A stretch of DNA of 64,000 bases. Source: Gryllotalpicola daejeonensis (GTDB lineage Bacteria; Actinomycetota; Actinomycetes; Actinomycetales; Microbacteriaceae). The stretch is taken from assembly GCF_039538145.1 (NCBI RefSeq), contig NZ_BAABBV010000002.1, positions 310,001 to 374,000 of the forward strand. The letters run 5' to 3'. This document shows, piece after piece, positions 42,383 to 51,653 of this stretch; position 1 is the stretch's first letter; each line of letters begins with the position of its first letter. Position numbers and translations under genes: made by a program. Under the pieces are notes generated by a model, which worked only from the letters and a program-made list of their open reading frames with translations, had not been told where the DNA came from and did no database searches.

Positions 42383-43479
42383 TGAGCGACAGCAACGCAT
42401 TCATTCCCGCTGCCAAGCCGATCATCGGCGACGAAGAGCGCGCAGCCGTCGACGCGGTGCTCGCAACGGGCATGCTGGCCCAGGGCGCCGAGGTAGCCTC
42501 GTTCGAGAGCGAGTTCGGCGAGGTGCTCACCGATGGCGGCCACGTCATTGCCGTGAACTCGGGCACCTCTGCGCTGCACCTCGGTCTGCTGGCCGCCGGT
42601 GTCGGCCCGGGCGACGAGGTCATCGTGCCATCGTTCACCTTCGCCGCGACCGCCAACTCGGTGGCGCTCACCGGCGCGACGCCGGTCTTCGCCGACATCG
42701 AGCCCGACTTCTTCTGCCTCGACCCCGAGGCCGTGGCATCCGTCATCACGGACAAGACCAAGGGCATCATGCCCGTGCACCTCTATGGACACCCCGCGAA
42801 CATGACGGCCCTCACGAAGCTGGCCGACGAGCGCGGCCTGCTGCTCTTCGAGGACGCCGCGCAGGCGCACGGCGCCGCGCTCGGCGGCCAGAAGGTCGGC
42901 ACCTTCGGCGCGTTCGGCGCGTTCAGCCTCTACCCCACCAAGAACATGACCTCAGGCGAGGGCGGCATGATCACGACGCGCGACGACGAGATCGCCCGCG
43001 TCGCGCGGCTGCTGCGCAACCAGGGCATGGAGAAGCAGTACGCGAACGAGCTGGTCGGCTTCAACAACCGCATGACCAACATCCACGCCGCCATCGGTCG
43101 CGTTCAGCTCACGCGCGTGCTCGGCTGGACCGCCCAGCGCCAGGCGAACGCCGCGTTCCTCGACGCCAACCTCGAGGGAGTCGTGACGCCGCCCGTCGCC
43201 GAGGGCGCTGAGCACGTCTACCACCAGTACACGATCCGCGTGCCTGAGGGCCGCGACGCTTTCCAGGCGGCGCTGAAGGACGAGCACAACATCGGCTCGG
43301 GTGTGTACTACCCGATCCCGAACCACCGCCTCGCGCCGTTCGCGCGCCCCGAGCACCTCGAGCAGACCGAGATCGCGGCGCAGCAGGTGCTGTCGCTGCC
43401 GGTGCATCCGTCGCTCACCCAGAACGATCTCGAGCGCATCGTGACCGCGGTCAACACCCTCGCGAAGGCGGGTGCCTGA
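42382..43479 (+). CDS. DegT/DnrJ/EryC1-type sugar aminotransferase, WbpE-like
   Basis: PLP enzyme of 365 residues. AKPIIGDEERAAVDAVLATG at the N terminus, SGTSALHLGL (phosphate site), FEDAAQAHGA, PLP-lysine Lys187 in SLYPTKNMTSGEGG, and NNRMTNIHAAIG. Between a WbpD-like acetyltransferase and a WbpB-like dehydrogenase it most likely aminates C3 of a UDP-GlcNAcA-3-keto intermediate. Start and stop overlap both neighbours by one base. Confidence 0.9.
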   Translation: MSDSNAFIPAAKPIIGDEERAAVDAVLATGMLAQGAEVASFESEFGEVLTDGGHVIAVNSGTSALHLGLLAAGVGPGDEVIVPSFTFAATANSVALTGATPVFADIEPDFFCLDPEAVASVITDKTKGIMPVHLYGHPANMTALTKLADERGLLLFEDAAQAHGAALGGQKVGTFGAFGAFSLYPTKNMTSGEGGMITTRDDEIARVARLLRNQGMEKQYANELVGFNNRMTNIHAAIGRVQLTRVLGWTAQRQANAAFLDANLEGVVTPPVAEGAEHVYHQYTIRVPEGRDAFQAALKDEHNIGSGVYYPIPNHRLAPFARPEHLEQTEIAAQQVLSLPVHPSLTQNDLERIVTAVNTLAKAGA

Positions 43480-44465
43480 TGGCCGCGCTGCGCGCCGGAC
43501 TCATCGGCATCGGGGCGATGGGCCGTCACCACGCCCGCGTTCTGCGCGAGGTCGACGGCGTCGACCTCGTCGCGATCGCCGACCCCGGCGGTGACCCGTT
43601 CAAAGTCGCCGGCGATCTCGAGGTGCTGCCCGACGTCGAGTCGCTCATCGCGGCAGGTATCGACATCGCCGTCGTTGCGATTCCCACGCGGTTCCACTTC
43701 GACGCGGCGATGAAGCTGGCGGATGCCGGGGTGCACACCCTCGTCGAGAAGCCGATCGCGCAGACGGTCGACGAGGGCCGCCAGATGACGGATGCCTTTG
43801 CCACACGCGGCCTGGTCGGGGCTGTCGGTCACATCGAGCGCTTCAATCCCGCCCTGCAGGAACTGCGGCGCCGGGTCGAGGCCGGAGAACTCGGCGACGT
43901 CTACCAGATCGCGACCCGCCGCCAGGGTCCGTTCCCCGCGCGCATCGCCGACGTCGGCGTCGCGAAGGATCTCGGCTCGCACGACATCGATCTGACGGCG
44001 TGGGTGGCACAGAGCCCGTACGCGTCGATCTACGGCCACACGATGCACAAGAGCGGCCGCGAGCACGAGGACATGATCAGCGCGACCGGCCGGCTCGAGA
44101 GCGGCGTGGTCGTGAATCACCTCGTGAACTGGCTGAGCCCGATGAAGGAGCGCCTCACGGTCGTCACCGGCGAGCGGGGTGCGTTCGTCGCCGACACCTC
44201 ATCCGGCGACCTGACCTTTTTCGCCAACGGCACCTTCCCGCTGGAATGGGAGGCCGTCTCGAGCTTCCGCGGTGTGAGCGAGGGAGACATGACGCGCTTC
44301 GCATTCCCGAAGCGCGAGCCTCTGCGGGTCGAGCACGAGGCGTTCCGCGACGCCGTGCTGGGTGAGCGCCACGAGACCGTCACCATGGAAGAGGGCCTGC
44401 GCACTCTCGAGGTGGTCGAGGGGCTGCTGGAGTCGGCGCGCACCGGCCAGGCGGTCACGTTCTAG
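43479..44465 (+). CDS. Gfo/Idh/MocA oxidoreductase, WbpB/WlbA-like
   Basis: 328 residues. Rossmann LRAGLIGIGAMGRHHARVL, VAIPTRFHFDAAMKLADAG, EKPIAQTVDEGRQM (EKP motif) and GHIERFNPALQELRRR, then a C-terminal alpha/beta domain with DLGSHDIDLTAWV. WlbA/WbpB oxidises C3 of UDP-GlcNAcA before amination; the context with WbpE- and WbpD-like genes supports this. ATG overlaps the aminotransferase stop (TGATG). Confidence 0.87.
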   Translation: MAALRAGLIGIGAMGRHHARVLREVDGVDLVAIADPGGDPFKVAGDLEVLPDVESLIAAGIDIAVVAIPTRFHFDAAMKLADAGVHTLVEKPIAQTVDEGRQMTDAFATRGLVGAVGHIERFNPALQELRRRVEAGELGDVYQIATRRQGPFPARIADVGVAKDLGSHDIDLTAWVAQSPYASIYGHTMHKSGREHEDMISATGRLESGVVVNHLVNWLSPMKERLTVVTGERGAFVADTSSGDLTFFANGTFPLEWEAVSSFRGVSEGDMTRFAFPKREPLRVEHEAFRDAVLGERHETVTMEEGLRTLEVVEGLLESARTGQAVTF

Positions 44466-44473
44466 GGTTCGCG

Positions 44474-45646
44474 ATGCGCGTCACCATCGCGAGTCGCATC
44501 TTCACGCCGGAGGCGGCGGCCGCATCGTTCCGGCTCAGTGCACTGACGGATGCCCTCGCCGACGCGGGCCACGCGGTGAAGGTACTGACGACGACAGCTC
44601 CTGCGGGGCTGCGCGGCGCCGCCCGCGCCTCCGACGCCGCCCGGCGCGGCGTGACGGTGCGCCGGCTACCGGTGCTGCGAGACGCCGACGACTACGTGCG
44701 CGGCTACCTGCAGTACCTGAGCTTCGACCTGCCGCTGCTGTTCCGGCTGATCAGTGGCCGTCGGCCCGACGCGATCGTGGTCGAACCGCCGCCCACCACG
44801 GGCTTCGTCACGCGCATCGCGGCCGGCATCCGTCGCGTGCCCTATGTCTATTACGCAGCGGATATCTGGTCTGACGCGACGGCGTCGATGGGGGCTTCAT
44901 CCTTCGTGACGCGCGCGCTGCGTGTGGTGGAGCGCTTCGCCATGCGCGGTGCAGCCCATGTGATCGCCGTGACCGACGGTGTGGCCGAGCGCGTGCGGGA
45001 GATCGCCGGCCACGACCGCGTGACGGTCGTGCGCAACGGCATCGACACGACGGTGTTCACGCCCGACGGGCCCGTCGACGATGTGCCGCCGACCGCGGTG
45101 TACGCCGGCACGATGTCGGAATGGCAGGGTGCCGACGTGTTCGTGCGAGCGTGGCCCGCAGTGCTCAAGCGGGTTCCCGGCGCGAGGCTGGTGTTCGCCG
45201 GGGGCGGTACCGCGCGGGATGAGCTGCAATCACTGGCGAGAGAACTCAGGGTCGAGGCATCCGTCTCCTTCACAGGTGTCATCGCGCCCCCTCAGGCCGC
45301 GCGCCTGTTGCGGTCGGCCCGCGTGGGGCTCGTCAGCATCGTGCCCGGCACGGGGTACGACTTCGCGGTGCCGACGAAGATCCTTGCGTCGGCGGCCTGC
45401 GGCACGCCCGTCGTGTTCGCCGGCCGTGGCGCCTCCGCCGAGCTGATCGCCGGCGCCGCGCTCGGAACGTGCAGCAGCCACGACCCGGCCGCCGTCGCCG
45501 CTGCCGTTTCGGAAGCGCTCGAACAGGCGCCGTCGCCTGTCGCACGGGCGGCCGTGGCCGACTGGACGCTCGCGAACGTCTCGATCGCGGCCGTTGCGGA
45601 GCGCGTCGCGGCGATCATCACACACGCGGGACGGACGAGCTCATGA
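44474..45646 (+). CDS. Family 4 glycosyltransferase
   Basis: 390 residues, GT-B fold: RVTIASRIFTPEAAAASFRL, DAIVVEPPPTTGFVTRIAAG, VYYAADIWSDA (acceptor side), VVRNGIDTTVF, YAGTMSEWQGADVFVRA, and the donor-site AVPTKILASAACGTPVVFAG. Donor and acceptor unknown. A TAGGGT overlapping the previous stop ends 5 bases before the ATG and might give an internal transcript. It overlaps the next gene by ATGA. Confidence 0.88.
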   Translation: MRVTIASRIFTPEAAAASFRLSALTDALADAGHAVKVLTTTAPAGLRGAARASDAARRGVTVRRLPVLRDADDYVRGYLQYLSFDLPLLFRLISGRRPDAIVVEPPPTTGFVTRIAAGIRRVPYVYYAADIWSDATASMGASSFVTRALRVVERFAMRGAAHVIAVTDGVAERVREIAGHDRVTVVRNGIDTTVFTPDGPVDDVPPTAVYAGTMSEWQGADVFVRAWPAVLKRVPGARLVFAGGGTARDELQSLARELRVEASVSFTGVIAPPQAARLLRSARVGLVSIVPGTGYDFAVPTKILASAACGTPVVFAGRGASAELIAGAALGTCSSHDPAAVAAAVSEALEQAPSPVARAAVADWTLANVSIAAVAERVAAIITHAGRTSS

Positions 45647-46854
45647 CAGTGCGAAGCGCGCTCGGGGGCACCGCGAGGCGAGCCACCGCCCTGCTGCCGG
45701 ATGCCGCCGTCGCGCGCATCTTCCCGCGGCGCTTCTCATGGTCACCCGACGCGCTCTCGACCCCCGTGGCGCCGGGCACGCCGATCCGGCTGTTCGTCGG
45801 ACCGGTCAACTCGGCCGGTCAGGGCTACGCGTGGGCGCGCGCCGCCGAGCGGCACCTCGAGGGCGTCGGCGCCGTGGACCTGGCGATCGAGACCGCGGGT
45901 TCGCGGAAGTTCGGATACGACAGCGATCAGTCCGTTCCCGAGATGGCGTTCGCCTTCGCGAACCAGTGGCGCCGGCGGCAGCGCACGGCACTGGTCGAGG
46001 GATTCACGCACCTGCTGCTGGAGTCGGGGCGCTTCGCCTACGGCAGCGTGCCGGGCTCCACCCCGCAGCGCGTGGCAGCGGGCCTCGTCGCCGATGGCCT
46101 CACGGTCGCGCTCGTGTGGCATGGCAGCGACATCCGGCTACCGAGCGCGCACGCCGAGCTCGAGGCGGACTCGCCGTTCGGCGCCGACGGCGGGTACCCG
46201 GCGGTCAGCGTCGAGATCCTCGAGCGCAACGCCGCGCAGCACCGCGAGTTCGCCCGAACCTCCGGCCTTCCCTCGTTCGTCTCGACGCCGGGACTGCTCG
46301 ACGTTCCGGGTTCGCAGTGGCTGCCCGTGGCCATCGACCCGGAGCTCTGGGCGGGCGGCGGGGAACCGCTGCGGCGCGCGGTGCCGGTGGTCGCGTTCGC
46401 GCCGAGCAATTCGCCGATGAAGGGCAGCGCAGGTATCGATGAGGAGCTCGGCGCATTGGCCGCTGCCGGCATCATCGACTACCGGCGCATCGCCAGCGTT
46501 CCGTGGCAGCAGATGCCGAGCGTGTACCGAGACGCCGACATCGTGCTCGACCAGTTCCGCCTCGGCGACTACGGCGTCGCCGCGTGCGAGGCGATGGCTG
46601 CCGGCCGCGTCGTCGTCGGCCACGTCTCCGAGGCCGTGCGCTCACACGTTCTGGCGACCACAGGCCGTGAACTGCCCATCGTCGAAGCGCGCCTCGACGC
46701 CGTCGCGGATGTCGTGCGCGACATCGCCCGCGATCCAGACAGGTACCGGGCGCTCAGCGCCGCCGGTCCGTCGTTCGTGCGCGAGGTGCATGACGGCGCG
46801 CGCTCCGCACGCGCGCTCGCGCCGTTCCTCGGCACAGACATCAAGGAGCCGTGA
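45643..46854 (+). CDS. Glycosyltransferase-like protein, GT-B fold
   Basis: 403 residues. IRLFVGPVNSAGQGYAWARA, VALVWHGSDIRLPSAHAEL, VPVVAFAPSNSPMKGSAGID and the C-terminal ADIVLDQFRLGDYGVAACEAM, a GT4-type donor loop with Glu. The family is not one I can name; it resembles GT-B proteins of actinobacterial glycan loci. Fully coupled to both neighbours (ATGA before, GTGA after). Confidence 0.75.
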   Translation: MTVRSALGGTARRATALLPDAAVARIFPRRFSWSPDALSTPVAPGTPIRLFVGPVNSAGQGYAWARAAERHLEGVGAVDLAIETAGSRKFGYDSDQSVPEMAFAFANQWRRRQRTALVEGFTHLLLESGRFAYGSVPGSTPQRVAAGLVADGLTVALVWHGSDIRLPSAHAELEADSPFGADGGYPAVSVEILERNAAQHREFARTSGLPSFVSTPGLLDVPGSQWLPVAIDPELWAGGGEPLRRAVPVVAFAPSNSPMKGSAGIDEELGALAAAGIIDYRRIASVPWQQMPSVYRDADIVLDQFRLGDYGVAACEAMAAGRVVVGHVSEAVRSHVLATTGRELPIVEARLDAVADVVRDIARDPDRYRALSAAGPSFVREVHDGARSARALAPFLGTDIKEP

Positions 46855-48059
46855 ACCGCCCGATGACCGACCTTCCCTCAGGTGCCGCCGCGCCACGCAT
46901 CCTCTCGATTTCGTTCTCCGACTTTCGCTCGGATTCCCGCGTGCTGCGCCAGCTCGACGTGCTGCACCGGCACGGGCCTGTGACGACCCTCGGCTACGGC
47001 GACGCGCCCGACGGCGCGACGGATCACATCGAGCTGCCGCGGAACCTGCCCTCGCTGCCACAGACGCCCCTCGGTGTTCTGAAGCTCGGGGTGCGCGCCT
47101 ACCGCTCCGTCGAGGTCGACGCACCGGCGATGCAGGCGGCCCTGCGCGCCCTCGGCGATCGCGAGTTCGACATCGTGGTCGCCAATGAGGCACGGGCTCT
47201 GCCGATCGCGTTCCGGGTCGCGGGAAGTCCGCGCGTCTGGTGCGACCTGCACGAGTGGGCTCCGCAGGAGCGCGTGCACGTGCTGTCCTGGCGCCTGCTC
47301 GTCGCGCCGTTCATGTCGTGGATCTGCGGCCGCTATCTGCCCCGCGTCGACGCGGCGACGACCATCAACGACTCGATCGCCGCGCTCTACCGCGAGAACT
47401 ACGGGGTCGAGCCCGAGATCGTGCGCAACGCGATCGCCTTCCGGCCCGAGCTGGCGCCGACCCCGGTGCCGGCCGACACGATCCGGCTCGTGCACAGCGG
47501 TGGCGCCGTGCCCGGCCGCAACATCGAGGCGATCATCGATGCCGTCGACGAGCTCGGCGGCCGCTTCACGCTCGACCTGTACCTGCTGAAGGCGCGCGAG
47601 GGTGATTCTTATTGGGGCATGCTGCAGCAGAAGATCGACGCATCGCCGCACACGACGCTGCACGACCCCGTCGCGCCCGACGAGCTGCCGCGGGTGCTGA
47701 ATCCCTACGACCTCGGCGTCTTCCTGCTTCCGCCGCACACGCCGAACCACCGCATGATGCTGCCCAACAAGTTCTTCGACTACGTGCAGGCGCGCATCGG
47801 GATCGTCTTCAACTCGGCCGTCGAGACTGATCGCATCATCACGGCGCACGGCCTCGGGGTCGTGGTTCCCGGGTTCACGGCGGCCGACCTCGTCGGCGCT
47901 CTGCGCGGACTCACGCGTGACGACGTCACTGCCTACAAGACCGCGGTCGATGCCGCCGCGCGCGACCTCAGCTCGGAGGCCGACGTGGCCGTCGAGCACG
48001 GGATCCTCACACGCTTGGCCAAGTACACTCGGACGGTTCGAAAGGAAGGTCGCCGTTGA
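46851..48059 (+). CDS. Glycosyltransferase, GT-B fold
   Basis: 402 residues. ILSISFSDFRSDSRVLRQLD at the N terminus is typical of a GT4-like group, followed by VWCDLHEWAPQERVHVLSW, INDSIAALYRENYGVEPEIV, RLVHSGGAVPGRNIEAIIDA and FFDYVQARIGIVFN. The GTG start overlaps the upstream stop; ATG 46863 is an alternative, since AAGGAG lies only 2 bases from the GTG but 14 from the ATG. It overlaps the ABC exporter by TTGA. Confidence 0.82.
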   Translation: MNRPMTDLPSGAAAPRILSISFSDFRSDSRVLRQLDVLHRHGPVTTLGYGDAPDGATDHIELPRNLPSLPQTPLGVLKLGVRAYRSVEVDAPAMQAALRALGDREFDIVVANEARALPIAFRVAGSPRVWCDLHEWAPQERVHVLSWRLLVAPFMSWICGRYLPRVDAATTINDSIAALYRENYGVEPEIVRNAIAFRPELAPTPVPADTIRLVHSGGAVPGRNIEAIIDAVDELGGRFTLDLYLLKAREGDSYWGMLQQKIDASPHTTLHDPVAPDELPRVLNPYDLGVFLLPPHTPNHRMMLPNKFFDYVQARIGIVFNSAVETDRIITAHGLGVVVPGFTAADLVGALRGLTRDDVTAYKTAVDAAARDLSSEADVAVEHGILTRLAKYTRTVRKEGRR

Positions 48060-49834
48060 AGCGAATCTGGAGAGTCTTCCGCCGTCTGCAGCCGTATCTC
48101 TCGGCCGAGCAGCGCCGGTTCATGTGGTTCTTCATCGTGGCGTCGACCGTCCTCTCGATCCTTGACGTCGTCGCGATCGGCCTGCTGTCCCTGGCCCTCG
48201 CGACCGTGGTGCGCAACGCTCCCCTGCACGTGCCGCTCATTGGCGATATCCAGGGCGATGACTTCGTCTGGGTGTTCTTCCTCATCTGCGTGCTGATCAT
48301 CGGCAAAGCGATCCTCAACGTCGGGCTGCAGTGGCTCGCGACCCGCCAGTTCGCAGGCTACGAACTGCGCTACGGCGATGCCCTCTTCGACGCCTACATC
48401 AAGGCGCCGTGGATCGAGCGAATCTCGCGGAACACGTCAGAGCTGGTCCGCATGGCCGACGTGGGGATCTCGGTGATCACCAGCGGCTTCCTTCTTCCGG
48501 TGATGACGATCCCGTCACTGCTCGCCACCTTCGTTGCGGTCTTCGCGGTGATCATCGTCGCGCAGCCGGTGACGGCCGGCATCGCACTCGTCTACTTCGC
48601 GCTCGTCGGGCTCATTCTCTACCGCTGGATCTCATCGCGAGCGATCGCTGCGGGGCGACGCAACCGCGAGTACTCGCAGTACACAGCTCGCCTCATGACC
48701 GAGATGGTGCACGCGCTCAAGGAAGTCACGCTACGCAATAAGGGCGCCGAAGTCGCGAAACAGGTGCACGCACGTCGTATGGTGTCGACGGATGCCCGCG
48801 CCCGCGCGTACTTCCTGGGCGCCGTCCCTCGCTTCATCCTCGATGGCGCGCTCATCGGCGGGTTCCTCATCGTCGGAGTCGCGACGTTCGCCATCGGCGG
48901 CTTCCCGCAGGCAGTGACCGCCGTGTCGGTCTTCGCCGTCGCCGGTTTCCGAATCCTGCCGACCATCGTGTCGTTCCAGGGGATCGTGACCAACGCACAG
49001 GCAAACATCACGCAGATCACCCCCGTGCTCCACGACATCGACGCCTCCCGCGAGTACGTCGCCCGCGCCGAACAGCTCAGCAACACGCCACTGCCTGAAG
49101 AACCGCGCCTGTTCGCTTTGGAAGGCGTCGGGTTCACCTACCCAGGCGCCAAGCGCCCGGCGCTCAAAGACATCAGCGTCGATATTCCGATCGGCAGCAC
49201 GCTGGGCATCGTCGGTCCCACGGGGGCGGGCAAGTCGACGTTGATCGACATCCTGCTCGGCTTGCTCGAGCCCTCAGAGGGCCGCATTCTCATCGACGGG
49301 CGGCCGCTGACCTCCGTGCTTTCAGGTTGGCGCAGCCGCGTCGGCTACGTCCCGCAGCAGGTCGCACTGTTCAACGCATCGATCGCGCAGAACATCGCCC
49401 TCACCTGGGGCGAGGACATCGATGAAGATCGCGTGCGGCGCGCGCTGGAGCGCGCCCACCTGTGGGAGATCGTGGAGAAGCGCGACGGCGGAATGCATTC
49501 GGTCATCGGTGAGCAGGGCATCATGCTTTCCGGCGGTCAACGCCAGCGGCTCGGCATCGCCCGCGCTCTATACACCGAGCCGTTGGTCGTCGTCCTCGAC
49601 GAGGCCACCAGCTCGCTCGACACCAAGACCGAGGCCGACGTTTCCCGTTCGATTCGGGAGCTGCGCGGCGAGACCACGCTCATCTCGGTGGCGCACCGGC
49701 TCTCGACAGTTCGCGACTACGACATGCTCTGTTACGTGCACGACGGCGAGATCGTCGCTCGAGGCTCCTTCGACGAGCTCGTCGCCGCAGTGCCCGAGTT
49801 CGCGATGCAGGCGTCGCTCGCAGGCCTCGCTTAA
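48056..49834 (+). CDS. ABC exporter, fused membrane and ATPase domains, flippase-like
   Basis: 592 residues. Six helices in residues 20-320, then an ATPase with Walker A GPTGAGKSTLIDILLG, signature LSGGQRQRLGIARAL, Walker B LVVVLDEATSSLD and an H-loop VAHRLS. The layout and WRSRVGYVPQQVALFNASIA match PglK/MsbA-type lipid-linked oligosaccharide flippases. The start is a TTG overlapping the upstream stop (TTGA), with GAAAGGAAGG upstream. A second export route beside Wzm/Wzt. Confidence 0.88.
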   Translation: MKRIWRVFRRLQPYLSAEQRRFMWFFIVASTVLSILDVVAIGLLSLALATVVRNAPLHVPLIGDIQGDDFVWVFFLICVLIIGKAILNVGLQWLATRQFAGYELRYGDALFDAYIKAPWIERISRNTSELVRMADVGISVITSGFLLPVMTIPSLLATFVAVFAVIIVAQPVTAGIALVYFALVGLILYRWISSRAIAAGRRNREYSQYTARLMTEMVHALKEVTLRNKGAEVAKQVHARRMVSTDARARAYFLGAVPRFILDGALIGGFLIVGVATFAIGGFPQAVTAVSVFAVAGFRILPTIVSFQGIVTNAQANITQITPVLHDIDASREYVARAEQLSNTPLPEEPRLFALEGVGFTYPGAKRPALKDISVDIPIGSTLGIVGPTGAGKSTLIDILLGLLEPSEGRILIDGRPLTSVLSGWRSRVGYVPQQVALFNASIAQNIALTWGEDIDEDRVRRALERAHLWEIVEKRDGGMHSVIGEQGIMLSGGQRQRLGIARALYTEPLVVVLDEATSSLDTKTEADVSRSIRELRGETTLISVAHRLSTVRDYDMLCYVHDGEIVARGSFDELVAAVPEFAMQASLAGLA

Positions 49835-49854
49835 TCGCTGGAACAGCCCTGCGA

Positions 49855-50301
49855 CTAGGCTCCCGCACGTTCTGAGCGCAGCAGTGACTCAGCGGGCGCA
49901 AGCCCGTAGACCACGCGCGTGCCCGAGCCGGTCCATCGCCGGGCCGCATGCCAACCGGTGAGGATGCCGTCACGCTCGAGAACGACGACGACGTCGGCCG
50001 CGCGAAGCATTTCCCGTGCCGTCGAGTCGCGGCGCACCGCGCGGTAGAGCCTGCGCCCCCCGTCGAGCGGCGACAGGCGTAGGACATTGCGGCCCAACGG
50101 ATTCCCCGACAGGAGACGCGAGAGACGTGCCGACAGCGACGACCCCGGCGAGCCGACGGCACGCGCGTCAACCCCGTCAGCCGCCGAATCCGCGCACACC
50201 CAGCTGATGACGCCGACGGTATCGGGCCAAGACGGCAGACGGAGTCGGGTCAGCGCTGCGTCGACACTTCCCGAGGGGGCGATCAGAACGATCTTGCTCA
50301 T
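49855..50301 (-). CDS. Hypothetical protein of the glycan locus
   Basis: 148 residues, no recognised family. It begins like a Rossmann strand (SKIVLIAPSGSVDAALTRLR) and has REMLRAADVVVVLERDGILT and TRVVYGLAPAESLL, resembling half a GT-B domain; it could be a remnant or a helper. ATG 50301 overlaps the stop of the upstream glycosyltransferase (ATGA), with AAAGG upstream, so it is expressed as the last gene of the long minus-strand operon. It converges with the ABC exporter, 20 bases apart. Confidence 0.55.
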   Translation of the reverse strand: MSKIVLIAPSGSVDAALTRLRLPSWPDTVGVISWVCADSAADGVDARAVGSPGSSLSARLSRLLSGNPLGRNVLRLSPLDGGRRLYRAVRRDSTAREMLRAADVVVVLERDGILTGWHAARRWTGSGTRVVYGLAPAESLLRSERAGA

Positions 50302-51653
50302 TTCGACCTTTCTTTCACGGGCAGGGATGCGACTTCGTCGGCCAGGCGCGTCACCCATGGAAGCAGTTGGCGCTCGCGTTCGAACCGGCGAGCCCACTCG
50401 CGCGCAGCGACGCGCTCTTCTTCGGACTGCACGGCTGCGCGTTCGGCGACCTCGATGAAAGCGTCGGAGACATCATCGGCACTCATGGAGCGCACTCCGC
50501 GCCAGCCGGGGTACTCCGCAAGCGTGCGCGAGGTCTCGTTCATCGGGTCGTGCACCGAGACGATCGGCAGCCCGGTCGCCGCATATTCGTACACCTTGCC
50601 CCCGGTGATGTACTTGCCTGCCCCGAACGTGAGCAGGAGCGCGTCGAAGTCGCCGTACTTCCGGTTCACCTCGTCGCGCAGCAGCGGGCCGCCGTAGCTG
50701 ATGCCGTGCTCGGCGAAGCGCGGCATGACGGCGACGACGTTCTCGTGCGGCACCCCCGTGTGGTTAAGGTGCCCGAAGAGCTCGAGCTTCGAGGCCGCCA
50801 CGAGCGGCGAACGGCCGCGGGCCAACGCCCACCCGTCGACGATCTCCTTGAGCGGCACCGCTCCTGAGATGGTGCCGATGTAGCCGAATACGATGGATGC
50901 CTTTGGCAGCGACCCCTCACGAGGGGGCATCACCGGAGCGACGTCGTAGCCGTTCTCGACGACATCCATCTTCTCCGCGAACTCGGGGTACTGCTCAACG
51001 TGCCAATCGCGGATGGGGCGGTTGACGAACCAGACTCGGTGAGCGCCGGCGATGAGCCGGCGCTCCCACCTGTCTACGGCCCCTCCTTTCGGCGACAGGC
51101 GGTTGCCTGAGTAGATGTCGAGCTGCCAGGCATCCCTGTTGTCCATGACGTACGGCACGCCGTGCTCGCGATACAGCACGTATCCGGGCAAGAAATCGAC
51201 GTTCGGGTTCGCGGTGCCGATCGTGAGATCGACCGGGTCTTCGGCGTGCACACGGCGGGCGGCGGCCTCGAGTGCAGGCCGCCAGCTGCCGTAGTTCTTC
51301 TCAGGGAAGTCGCGCAAATTGCGACGCTGATGCGCCCAGATCCACAGCTCGGGCGTCTCGGCGCGCCAGCGTGACCAGGCGGTCACGTCATTCGCAAACG
51401 CGGGGGCATTGAACGGAACGCGCACGATGCGGATGCTCGGGTCGACCTGCTGTTCCAGCGTCAGGTCGGCGCCCGTCGACATGGTGAATGTCTCGCGCGG
51501 CGCGGTCAGCACAGTGACCCGCCAGCCATTCCGTGCAAAGGCGTTCGCCGTCGCCCACGCGCGGTAGACGCCGCTGCCGCGTGACGGGGGGTAACCCCAC
51601 GCCACGTACAGCAGGTGCGGCCTGTGGTCGGCGGATCTCGGGGTTCCAGTCAT
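50298..51653 (-). CDS. Glycosyltransferase, second copy of a tandem duplicate
   Basis: 451 residues, GT-B fold. LLYVAWGYPPSRGSGVYRAW at the N terminus, VDLTIGTANPNVDFLPGYVL, PYVMDNRDAWQLDIYSGNR, VFGYIGTISGAVPLKEIVDG and GGKVYEYAATGLPIVSVHDP (donor loop). Same length and motif order as the gene at 51650-53005, so a tandem duplicate. GT4-like, donor unknown. ATG 51653 overlaps the upstream copy (ATGA). Confidence 0.84.
   Translation of the reverse strand: MTGTPRSADHRPHLLYVAWGYPPSRGSGVYRAWATANAFARNGWRVTVLTAPRETFTMSTGADLTLEQQVDPSIRIVRVPFNAPAFANDVTAWSRWRAETPELWIWAHQRRNLRDFPEKNYGSWRPALEAAARRVHAEDPVDLTIGTANPNVDFLPGYVLYREHGVPYVMDNRDAWQLDIYSGNRLSPKGGAVDRWERRLIAGAHRVWFVNRPIRDWHVEQYPEFAEKMDVVENGYDVAPVMPPREGSLPKASIVFGYIGTISGAVPLKEIVDGWALARGRSPLVAASKLELFGHLNHTGVPHENVVAVMPRFAEHGISYGGPLLRDEVNRKYGDFDALLLTFGAGKYITGGKVYEYAATGLPIVSVHDPMNETSRTLAEYPGWRGVRSMSADDVSDAFIEVAERAAVQSEEERVAAREWARRFERERQLLPWVTRLADEVASLPVKERSK

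Noticed and set aside
44463..44468. TAGGGT as a leaderless promoter for the GT4 gene at 44474
   Set aside because: It ends only 5 bases before the ATG and includes the stop codon of the upstream gene; the distance is shorter than in the other cases, so it is not listed as a promoter.
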